Source of the DNA: JAUNKE01 sp041784625
GTDB taxonomy: Bacteria; Bacillota; Clostridia; Peptostreptococcales; Filifactoraceae
Direction of reading: 5' to 3'
Assembly: GCA_041784625.1 (NCBI GenBank)
Contig: JBHBDS010000126.1
Span: forward strand, 1 to 13,665
Length of the DNA stretch: 13,665 nucleotides
Made by a program: the position numbers and the translations under genes. Below are positions 8,633-13,665 of the stretch, in pieces (within the stretch, counting starts at the first letter, position 1; each line of letters begins with the position of its first letter). The notes beneath the pieces were generated by a model that saw nothing but the letters and a program-made list of their open reading frames with translations, had not been told where the DNA came from and ran no database searches.

Positions 8633-9387
8633 TGCTAAAGACCAAAGACATTACGATAAAATTTGGCGGGCTGACTGCTGTCGATAGCCTCAATCTTGAA
8701 GTCAATGAGGGCGAAACCGTCGGGCTGATTGGACCAAACGGCGCGGGAAAAACGACGGCGTTCAATATGATTACGGGCGTGTACAAGCCGACTTCTGGCA
8801 GCGTAGAATTTCTCGGCGAGACGATCAGCAATCTCAAACAAAATCAAATTGCCGAGCGAGGAATCTCTCGAACTTTCCAAAACATTCGTCTGTTCAAAGA
8901 GATGAACGTGCTCGAAAATGTTCTGATCGCTGGCAAGCTGAGAATGCACTCCAATCTTTTTGATGCGATGGCAAACACACCTCGTTATCGCCACGAAGAA
9001 AAAATTCTTCACGAAAAAGCGATGGCGCTGCTCGAGGAGATGGGACTTGCGGATCTCAAGGATGAAAAAGCGACTTCTTTGCCGTATGGAAAACAGCGAA
9101 AACTCGAGATTGCTCGTGCGCTTGCAACGGAGCCAAAATTGCTTTTGCTTGACGAACCAGCGGCAGGGATGAATCCAGCAGAAACGATGGAGCTGGTGAA
9201 CCTCATCAACGACATCAAAAATAAATACAAAGTTTCGATTCTGATGATCGAGCATCATATGCAGCTCGTGATGAACATCTGCGAAAAAATTTGGGTGCTC
9301 GACTATGGAAAAGAAATCGCCAATGGACTTCCTGAAGAAATTCAAAACAACGAGCGAGTCATTCAGGCGTATCTGGGGGTGGAATAA
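8632..9387 (+). CDS. livG: LivG, branched-chain amino acid ABC transporter ATP-binding protein
   Basis: This 251-residue ATPase is one of the two nucleotide-binding subunits that power LivHM. Walker A is GPNGAGKT at 34-41 (Lys40), the Walker B end LLLLDEP has Asp174 and Glu175, and the switch histidine is His208 in MIEHHM. The signature loop reads LPYGKQRKLEIARAL from residue 150, the degenerate form (no SGG) usual in LivG. The family-typical GISRTFQNIRLFKEMNVLEN and the C-terminal VLDYGKEIANG/AYLG stretches are present. The start ATG overlaps the livM stop by one base and has AGGAGGTG at 8619-8626, so translation is coupled. The stop likewise overlaps livF by one base. Confidence 0.96.
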   Translation: MLKTKDITIKFGGLTAVDSLNLEVNEGETVGLIGPNGAGKTTAFNMITGVYKPTSGSVEFLGETISNLKQNQIAERGISRTFQNIRLFKEMNVLENVLIAGKLRMHSNLFDAMANTPRYRHEEKILHEKAMALLEEMGLADLKDEKATSLPYGKQRKLEIARALATEPKLLLLDEPAAGMNPAETMELVNLINDIKNKYKVSILMIEHHMQLVMNICEKIWVLDYGKEIANGLPEEIQNNERVIQAYLGVE

Positions 9388-10094
9388 TGTTAGAAATCAA
9401 AAATCTCAATGTACATTATGGCGGAATCCATGCGCTGCGTGGTGTTGATATGCAGATCAAAGAAGGCTCAATCGTCACGTTGATTGGTGCAAATGGCGCA
9501 GGAAAATCCACCACACTTCGAGGAATTATGTCGCTCGAAAAACCATCCGCTGGACAAATCTTGTTTAACGGAGCGGATATCACTTCGCAAAATACGATCC
9601 AAAAAGTTCGCTCAGGATTTACACTTGTACCAGAGGGACGAAGAATTTTTGCCAACCTCACCGTCTACGAGAATCTGATGCTCGGAGCATATACTAGAAA
9701 AGACTCCGAAATTGAAAAAGATATTCAGTGGGTGTTCGAACTTTTTCCGCGACTCAAAGAGCGAGTGGATCAAAAAGGCGGCACAATGTCTGGTGGAGAG
9801 CAGCAGATGCTTGCTATCGCCCGCGCGCTTATGGCTAGACCAAAGGTGATGATGATGGATGAGCCATCGCTTGGACTTGCGCCGATTATCGTCAAAGATA
9901 TTTTTAATATTATTCGAGAAATCAACAGCAAAGGAATGACCATGCTCTTGATTGAACAAAACGCAAAAGCGGCGCTCGAAATTGCTGACTATGCGTATGT
10001 GCTTGAAACAGGAAAAATTGTGATGGAAGGCAGCGGAAAAGATTTGCTAAACGACGAGCGTGTAAAAAATGCTTACCTCGGCGAAGCACACTAA
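9387..10094 (+). CDS. livF: LivF, branched-chain amino acid ABC transporter ATP-binding protein
   Basis: This 235-residue ATPase is the second nucleotide-binding subunit and pairs with LivG. Walker A is GANGAGKST (34-42, Lys40), the signature is the canonical MSGGEQQMLAIARAL, and Walker B runs into VMMMDEPSLGLAP. As is normal for LivF, the switch position reads LLIEQNA rather than a histidine. LVPEGRRIFANLTVYENL is a LivF hallmark, and the C-terminus ends AYLGEAH. The start ATG shares one base with the livG stop, with GGGGGTGG at 9375-9382 as its ribosome binding site. It is the last gene of the operon and is followed within about 30 bases by a 15-bp hairpin. Confidence 0.96.
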   Translation: MLEIKNLNVHYGGIHALRGVDMQIKEGSIVTLIGANGAGKSTTLRGIMSLEKPSAGQILFNGADITSQNTIQKVRSGFTLVPEGRRIFANLTVYENLMLGAYTRKDSEIEKDIQWVFELFPRLKERVDQKGGTMSGGEQQMLAIARALMARPKVMMMDEPSLGLAPIIVKDIFNIIREINSKGMTMLLIEQNAKAALEIADYAYVLETGKIVMEGSGKDLLNDERVKNAYLGEAH

Positions 10095-10124
10095 AAAGCA
10101 AACCCATACTTCTTATTACCAAAA

Positions 10125-10161
10125 AGCAGAAAACCAGCCCAATGTCGGCTGGTTTTCTGCT
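10125..10161. terminator. Strong hairpin ending the liv operon, possibly bidirectional
   Basis: A perfect 15-bp stem, 10125-10139 with 10147-10161, core AACCAGCC/GGCTGGTT, has a seven-base loop. On the + strand the Ts lie inside the 3' arm and no T-run follows. On the - strand the 3' arm is followed by five Ts (complement of 10120-10124), so it is the better terminator for leftward transcripts. It separates livF from the toxin-antitoxin locus. Confidence 0.85.
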
Positions 10162-10189
10162 GTGCAATATTTATTTCTACTGCAAATTA

Positions 10190-10198
10190 TGATATACT
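10190..10198 (+). promoter_or_regulatory. Promoter of the toxin mRNA (extended -10)
   Basis: TGA-TATACT forms a strong extended -10 (TATACT at 10193-10198). The -35 region at the 17-base spacing (TTTATT, 10170-10175) is weak, which an extended -10 tolerates. Transcription would begin near 10204-10206, exactly at the foot of the hairpin that hides the ribosome binding site. Confidence 0.65.
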
Positions 10199-10209
10199 TG
10201 TACCGTTGC

Positions 10210-10238
10210 CACCCCGATAACGGCACAGAAAGGGGGTG
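10210..10238 (+). promoter_or_regulatory. 5' hairpin sequestering the toxin Shine-Dalgarno
   Basis: CACCCC (10210-10215) is the exact complement of GGGGTG (10233-10238). Together they form a six-bp, GC-rich stem around a 17-base loop that buries the G-run acting as ribosome binding site. A stem-loop over the ribosome binding site is an established feature of Fst RNA I. An alternative pairing, TGCC (10207-10210) with GGCA (10222-10225), is also possible. Confidence 0.6.
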
Positions 10239-10270
10239 TTAACAATCTATAAGCTCGTACTATCCTTTAT
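10236..10270 (+). repeat. Direct repeat pair, toxin-side copy (DRa + DRb)
   Basis: Two blocks are repeated downstream of the shared terminator: GTGTTAACAATC (10236-10247) and ACTATCCTTTAT (10259-10270), 11 bases apart. They cover the translation start region and codons 9-12 of the GTG-started frame. Because the partner copy is transcribed leftward, the two RNAs are complementary over these blocks, which is how the par DRa/DRb repeats work. Confidence 0.85.
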
Positions 10271-10355
10271 GTTCTCTGTTGCGGCAGGTATTGTAGCAAA
10301 CTATATCTGCAAATGGCTGGACAGAGAAAACAATGGCAACCAGCCTAGGGATTAA
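10236..10355 (+). CDS. Small hydrophobic peptide, Fst-like type I toxin candidate
   Basis: The frame is open from GTG 10236 to TAA 10353-10355 (39 codons). A single membrane helix (core LVLSFMFSVAAGIVANYI) runs into a charged tail, CKWLDRENNGNQPRD. This is the layout of the Fst toxin, a short membrane peptide with a polar cytoplasmic C-terminus, and the tail junction ICKWLDRE resembles Fst ISRVLDEE. The start is uncertain. GTG 10236 overlaps the G-run, while the best-spaced codon, eight bases after GGGGG, is ATC 10245, which would give a 36-residue peptide. The first ATG (10269) is too far away and would cut into the helix. Surrounding elements (hairpin over the ribosome site, convergent antisense RNA, paired repeats, shared terminator) support a type I toxin. 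Membrane damage on overexpression is inferred from the family, not shown here. Confidence 0.7.
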   Translation: MLTIYKLVLSFMFSVAAGIVANYICKWLDRENNGNQPRD

Positions 10356-10380
10356 GCCACCCTGCCAAAACGGAATAGAA

Positions 10381-10407
10381 AAACCCACAAGTGGCGCTTG
10401 TGGGTTT
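10381..10407. terminator. Shared bidirectional terminator of toxin mRNA and antisense RNA
   Basis: A perfect 11-bp stem, AAACCCACAAG (10381-10391) with CTTGTGGGTTT (10397-10407), has the five-base loop TGGCG. The - strand ends in five Us then C; the + strand ends in UUUCUU. It lies exactly between the two repeat copies, so both convergent transcripts would end here and share the stem as a third region of complementarity. Confidence 0.88.
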
Positions 10408-10415
10408 CTTGTCTT

Positions 10416-10448
10416 GTGCTAACAATCGTCACTAGCACTATCCTTTAT
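10416..10448 (-). repeat. Direct repeat pair, antisense-side copy (DRa' + DRb')
   Basis: GTGCTAACAATC (10416-10427, 11/12 identical to the toxin-side block) and ACTATCCTTTAT (10437-10448, 12/12) are nine bases apart, in the same orientation and order as the copy at 10236-10270. Transcribed leftward, they form the 5' part of the antisense RNA. Confidence 0.85.
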
Positions 10449-10457
10449 TCTATACAT

Positions 10458-10466
10458 AGTATAACA
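10458..10466 (-). promoter_or_regulatory. Promoter of the antisense RNA (extended -10)
   Basis: On the - strand the sequence reads TGT-TATACT (-10 at 10463-10458), again an extended -10 with the same hexamer as the toxin promoter. A weak -35 (GTGCAA, complement of 10481-10486) lies 17 bases upstream, next to a small TTTTGC/GCAAAA palindrome (10479-10492). Transcription would begin near 10451. Confidence 0.65.
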
Positions 10467-10531
10467 TAATATTTTGTGTTTTGCACGCAAAATGAAAAAA
10501 TTATTTGGTAGTGCTTTTGGATGGGATTAGA

Positions 10532-10550
10532 TTTTCTTTAATTAAGAAAA
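10532..10550. repeat. AT-only palindrome after the aminopeptidase gene
   Basis: TTTTCTT and AAGAAAA flank the five bases TAATT, ten bases beyond the aminopeptidase stop on the - strand. The stem is pure A/T except for one G-C pair, and the - strand has no T-run after it. It is a poor terminator; I see no better one before the shared terminator at 10381-10407. Confidence 0.35.
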
Positions 10551-10560
10551 AGTCGAAGAC

Positions 10561-12033
10561 CTACAGCATTGATGCCAATGTGAACAGAAGCTCCACACCA
10601 TATCCTGTTGCGCCACGGCGACAGAATGGTTTGTCCTCGGATACATCCGCAGTTCCTGCGATGTCCACATGAATCCATGGAAGATCTTGAACAAATTCGC
10701 CGATGAATGCGCCTGCAACTTGCGAGCCGCCAAAACGTCCGCCAGAGTTTTTGAGGTCAGCGATTTTGGATTTGTTGAGCTCTCGTCCTGCGTCATCCAG
10801 TGGCAGTCTCCACATCTTTTCGGTCGAAACTTTTGCCGCTTTTTCAAACACTTGGAAGAAATCTTCGTCATTCGAAACAACGCCAGCATAATCGGTGCCA
10901 AGCGCTACGAGACAAGCGCCAGTAAGTGTCGCAATGTCAACAAGTTTTGTCGCTTTTTCTTTTTCGATCGCATAAGTCACGGCGTCGATGAGCGTCAGAC
11001 GACCCTCTGCGTCGGTGTTTACGATCTCAATTGTTTTGCCTGCCATCGAACCGATGATGTCACCAGGAAGATATGCGTGGCCAGAGATCATATTTTCTGC
11101 TGCGGCAACCACTGCCACAACATTGATTTTTAGCTTTGCCTGAGCAATCGCACGAATCGCACCGATTACTGCTGCAGAACCCGCCATATCGGTTTTCATA
11201 TTCATCATCGAGTCTGTTGGTTTGATTGAATATCCGCCGCTGTCAAAGGTCAAGCCTTTTCCAATGAGCGCCAGTTTGTGGTCGCTGCTAGGATTTCCTT
11301 GGTAGTTCATTACGATCAGTCTTGGTTCTGCGCTAGAGCCTTGAGCCACCGCAAGATAAGACTTCATTCCGAGTTTTTCGATTTCGGATTTGTTGCGCAC
11401 TTTCACATCGATCGGAAGTCCAGCGAGTGCTTCGGTTGTAAGCGTTGCCAATTGCTCAGGCTTGATTACATTTGCTGGCTCGTTCACCAGATTGCGAGCA
11501 AGAATAATATTTTCCGCAAGCATTTCTGCACGCTTTAGACATTTGTCCGCATCTGCAAACTCGGTGTACAATGCAACATCTTCCAGCACGTGAAGTTTGT
11601 CTTTTACCGTTTGATATTTTTCAAAAGAATATTCTGCAAGATACATCGCTTTCGTCAATTTGAAGAAAAGATCCACCGTGCCAAGTTCTGGTGCGTTTTG
11701 AACCATCACGATCGGAAGATTTGCTTTGAGTTTTTGAAGCTCCTTGATCGCTTTACCAAATGCATTCATCGCCACTTCGTTATTGAGTTTGTCCACATCA
11801 CCTAGTCCAACGAGAATGATATGCACATGCTTGGACGAATTTTTGTAAAAAGAGGTAAAGGAATAAAGCTGATCTTTTTTTCCCTCGAAAAGTTTTGCAT
11901 CAATATATGGCTGAAGCATATTTTTGAAATCCTCATCAAAAAAATCGCCCAGCTTCACTTCAGTAGTAAACGGAATCACATACGCGTCATAATCACGTAG
12001 AACTTCCAAATTGTCAAGTAATTGTAATTTCAT
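10561..12033 (-). CDS. pepA: Leucyl aminopeptidase (M17 family)
   Basis: This is a 490-residue cytosolic di-zinc/manganese aminopeptidase that removes N-terminal residues from peptides. The whole catalytic set is present: Lys259 and Asp264 in GKGLTFDSGG, Lys271 in YSIKP, Asp282 in MKTDMAGSAA, and Asp341, Glu343 and Arg345 in the family signature NTDAEGRL (339-346). These fit the E. coli PepA residues K270, D275, K282, D293, D352, E354 and R356 with a constant offset of 11. The less conserved N-terminal domain (about 1-160) precedes the catalytic domain. The start is ATG 12033 with GGAGG (complement of 12039-12043) five bases away; a TTG at 12045 in the same frame lies inside this ribosome site and is rejected. 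It is monocistronic with its own promoter. The symbol pepA is used in the general M17 sense. Confidence 0.95.
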   Translation of the reverse strand: MKLQLLDNLEVLRDYDAYVIPFTTEVKLGDFFDEDFKNMLQPYIDAKLFEGKKDQLYSFTSFYKNSSKHVHIILVGLGDVDKLNNEVAMNAFGKAIKELQKLKANLPIVMVQNAPELGTVDLFFKLTKAMYLAEYSFEKYQTVKDKLHVLEDVALYTEFADADKCLKRAEMLAENIILARNLVNEPANVIKPEQLATLTTEALAGLPIDVKVRNKSEIEKLGMKSYLAVAQGSSAEPRLIVMNYQGNPSSDHKLALIGKGLTFDSGGYSIKPTDSMMNMKTDMAGSAAVIGAIRAIAQAKLKINVVAVVAAAENMISGHAYLPGDIIGSMAGKTIEIVNTDAEGRLTLIDAVTYAIEKEKATKLVDIATLTGACLVALGTDYAGVVSNDEDFFQVFEKAAKVSTEKMWRLPLDDAGRELNKSKIADLKNSGGRFGGSQVAGAFIGEFVQDLPWIHVDIAGTADVSEDKPFCRRGATGYGVELLFTLASML

Positions 12034-12062
12034 AGAAACCTCCAATTTTTAATATTACATAC

Positions 12063-12071
12063 ATTGTACCA
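12063..12071 (-). promoter_or_regulatory. Promoter of the aminopeptidase gene (extended -10)
   Basis: On the - strand the sequence reads TGG-TACAAT, an extended -10 (hexamer at 12068-12063). No good -35 is seen at 16-18 bases. Transcription would begin near 12056, giving a leader of about 23 bases that includes the GGAGG ribosome site. Confidence 0.5.
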
Positions 12072-12119
12072 TATTTTATCGCTTCGTACACAGGGGAGCG
12101 TAGGATTTAATATTTTGTA

Positions 12120-12212
12120 AATACTTTTGCAAATTACCGCAGCAAGACACCATTTGTGTGGATTAAAAATATTTGCAAAGAATTTGCGTAAAAAAGTTTT
12201 TGCGAAAGTATT
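12120..12212. repeat. Inverted repeat pair between aminopeptidase and ATPase genes
   Basis: AATACTTTTGCAAA (12120-12133) is inverted as TTTGCGAAAGTATT (12199-12212), 13 of 14 positions matching, with 65 bases between. The interior carries further TTTGC-type words, including GCAAATT (12129-12135), which is complementary to AATTTGC (12181-12187). It lies downstream of the ATPase gene, where no ordinary terminator is visible. A role as an imperfect terminator, a structured 3' end or a decayed repeat element is possible; none is proven. Confidence 0.5.
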
Positions 12213-12224
12213 CGTGGCAAAGTT

Positions 12225-13532
12225 TTATGAACCTTTCGAAATGCAAAACGCTGCATAAAGCGGGATTGTCATCAACTTTTCTTCAAAACCAAAATTTTTC
12301 GTTGAGAGTTTGATAGCATATTCAGGCTGAAAAGTTTCCATATACATTTTCAAACTTTTTGCTCTCGTGTTTTCAGATGACTTGACTTCAATCGGAATGA
12401 TCTTGCCCTCTTTTTGAATTACAAAATCAATCTCTGCGCCTCGCTCGCTTTCCCAATAATAGGTTTTGTGTCCGCCGATTTCGAGCTGGCTGTGCACGTA
12501 GTTTTCGACCATTCCACCTTTGAAGTCATTAATATCTTCGGACATAAACAGTACATCATCAAAGGCTAGGTCTTTTTTTGCGCATAGCAATCCGAGATCC
12601 GAGATATAGATTTTGAATGAGTCAATGTCTCGATAGTTTTCCAGAGGTTTTTTGATTTGCTCTACTCGATAGACTTGAGAGACGATACCCGAGAGCGAAA
12701 GCCATTCAATCGCATTTTCAAATTCGGCTGCTCGTGCTCCTTTTTTGATGAGTTTGTATTGGAATCTTGTGTTTTTTTTCGAAAGCTGGACAGTGATATT
12801 ATCGTAGGCGAGCCTCGTTTTTTTGATCTCGTTGGTGTTGTTATACTTGCTCATATCGTTGAGGTAGCTTGCAAGAATCATATTTTGCGTGTGACGAACC
12901 AAGATGTGATCTTTTGTTTGCGCAAACTGCATCACACATTCGGGCATACCACCTACGAGCAAATATTGACGATAAAGTTTTAATGCCGATTCGTGCAGAG
13001 CGGATGGGAGCGGAGTATGATTTTTGTAGCAGTTTTTGATCTGCTCCACCAAAAAATCTTCGCCCAATGCAATCAAAAATTCCTCCATGTCCATGGGATG
13101 CAGCGTTTTGATATCTACTTTGCCAACAGGAAAAGAAAAATGTTCTCGATTGACAGCAACGCCGAGCAAACTGCCCGCAACGACGATATGATAATCTGGC
13201 GCATTTTCGCAAAAATATTTCAGCGAAGTCAGCGCACGTTCGCAGAGCTGAACCTCGTCAAAAATGATGAGCGTCTTTTCCTGCACGATCGTTTGGCCAG
13301 AAATATGAGAAAGAATCGGAATCAAATAGTCTGGACTGAGACTCTCTTCAAATGTCTCGCTGAGTCTCGGGTTGGTTTCAAAATTAAAATACACCACATT
13401 GCTATATTCATTGCGCCCAAATTCCAAGATGGAATAGGTTTTGCCAACTTGACGAGCTCCCTGAATAATCAGCGGTTTTCTGTGTGGATTCTCTTTCCAC
13501 TGAATCAGTTCATCGGATATTTTTCGATACAT
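12225..13532 (-). CDS. AAA+ ATPase with DUF4143 C-terminal domain (COG1373 type)
   Basis: This 435-residue protein belongs to the widespread AAA_14/DUF4143 ATPases, whose cellular role is not established. Walker A is GARQVGKT (25-32), Walker B LIIFDEVQ (88-95, Asp92 and Glu93), and a sensor-like VVAGSLLGV lies at 117-125, followed by the family's FPVGKV...LHPMDMEEF stretch. The C-terminal part has WESERGAEIDFVI then IPIEVKSS, a pattern like the PD-(D/E)xK nuclease core that is typical of DUF4143. Length is normal and the frame is intact. The start is ATG 13532 with AAGGAGG (complement of 13538-13544) five bases upstream; a start ten codons earlier (13562) in the same frame lacks this. A small hairpin (TTCTC/GAGAA, 13544-13557) abuts the ribosome site. 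It is a single gene with its own promoter and no toxin, nuclease or phage partner visible. Confidence 0.92.
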   Translation of the reverse strand: MYRKISDELIQWKENPHRKPLIIQGARQVGKTYSILEFGRNEYSNVVYFNFETNPRLSETFEESLSPDYLIPILSHISGQTIVQEKTLIIFDEVQLCERALTSLKYFCENAPDYHIVVAGSLLGVAVNREHFSFPVGKVDIKTLHPMDMEEFLIALGEDFLVEQIKNCYKNHTPLPSALHESALKLYRQYLLVGGMPECVMQFAQTKDHILVRHTQNMILASYLNDMSKYNNTNEIKKTRLAYDNITVQLSKKNTRFQYKLIKKGARAAEFENAIEWLSLSGIVSQVYRVEQIKKPLENYRDIDSFKIYISDLGLLCAKKDLAFDDVLFMSEDINDFKGGMVENYVHSQLEIGGHKTYYWESERGAEIDFVIQKEGKIIPIEVKSSENTRAKSLKMYMETFQPEYAIKLSTKNFGFEEKLMTIPLYAAFCISKGS

Positions 13533-13568
13533 AGAATCCTCCTTTCTCGAAAGAGAACGCATCCTTTT

Positions 13569-13596
13569 AATATAGTCTACAAAATATTCGTGTAAA
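13569..13596 (-). promoter_or_regulatory. Promoter of the DUF4143 ATPase gene
   Basis: On the - strand, TTTACA (13596-13591) and TATATT (13574-13569) are separated by 16 bases, each 5/6 to consensus. Transcription would start near 13562, giving a leader of about 30 bases. An alternative, TTGATT with TAGACT at 17 bases, overlaps it but is weaker. Confidence 0.55.
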
Positions 13597-13641
13597 AATC
13601 AACGTTTTTTTCTAGAAAAATCACACTAAATGACACGAATA
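13585..13641. repeat. Inverted repeat overlapping the ATPase promoter
   Basis: TATTCGTGT (13585-13593) is inverted as ACACGAATA (13633-13641), nine of nine, with 39 bases between. The left arm overlaps the -35 box of the ATPase promoter. Nearby are two similar words, CACTAAAT (13624-13631) and CACTATTT (13657-13664), and a GTGT/ACAC hairpin (13647-13659) running to the window edge. It could be an operator, but no regulator is in view. Confidence 0.45.
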
Positions 13642-13665
13642 ATTATGTGTTTTTTACACTATTTA

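Larger units (their letters stand above)
10377..10451 (-). ncRNA. Antisense antitoxin RNA (RNA II-like)
   Basis: This is a predicted RNA of about 75 bases, starting about seven bases after the - strand -10 box and ending at the shared terminator. It is made of the complement of DRb, a nine-base spacer, the complement of DRa, then the terminator hairpin. It could therefore pair with the toxin mRNA at the start region, at codons 9-12 and through the terminator loop, blocking translation in trans. The size and order match RNA II of the Enterococcus faecalis par locus (about 65 bases). No open reading frame is present. This is inferred from structure only; expression is not shown. Confidence 0.68.

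Noticed and set aside
8635..9345. 236-codon - strand open frame
   Set aside because: It is antisense to livG throughout; its Phe/His/Arg-rich composition is that of a reverse complement of a coding gene.
12993..13595. 200-codon + strand open frame
   Set aside because: It is antisense to the DUF4143 ATPase and its promoter; no start signal and no domain.
1..13665. CRISPR arrays, tRNA or rRNA genes, insertion sequences, phage genes
   Set aside because: No regularly spaced repeats, no tRNA cloverleaf or rRNA stretch noticed, and no transposase, integrase or phage-like product among the open frames.

Overview
The window looks like chromosomal DNA from a low-to-intermediate-GC Gram-positive anaerobe, most likely a member of the Clostridia (Bacillota). 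The reasons are the AddAB recombination nuclease used in place of RecBCD, a lipoprotein-type solute-binding protein, strong AGGAGG-type ribosome binding sites, extended -10 promoters, and a small locus laid out like the Fst/par type I toxin-antitoxin systems of Gram-positive bacteria. I cannot name the genus from the sequence.

Layout: positions 1-4062 (+) hold the 3' end of addB overlapping a complete addA, the two subunits of the ATP-dependent double-strand-break resection enzyme. Positions 4231-5082 (+) hold an unrecognised polytopic membrane protein. A roughly 370-base gap follows, with a probable terminator and then a good promoter. Positions 5451-10094 (+) hold a complete branched-chain amino acid ABC transporter operon: livK, a hairpin, then tightly packed livH, livM, livG and livF, ending in a strong hairpin.

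Positions 10190-10466 hold the most interesting part. A 39-codon or shorter hydrophobic peptide gene with a sequestered ribosome binding site faces a short convergent antisense RNA. The two share an 11-bp-stem terminator and two blocks of direct repeat (11/12 and 12/12 identical). This is the arrangement of the Fst toxin / RNA II antitoxin par system, and the inferred transcript sizes also fit. The peptide has no ATG at the expected place.

Positions 10561-12033 (-) hold an M17 leucyl aminopeptidase with all metal and catalytic residues. Positions 12225-13532 (-) hold an AAA+ ATPase of the AAA_14/DUF4143 family with its own promoter, preceded at the window edge by a repeat-rich AT tract. The transporter and the aminopeptidase both concern amino-acid supply, but they are on opposite strands with the toxin-antitoxin locus between them, and nothing shows that they are co-regulated.
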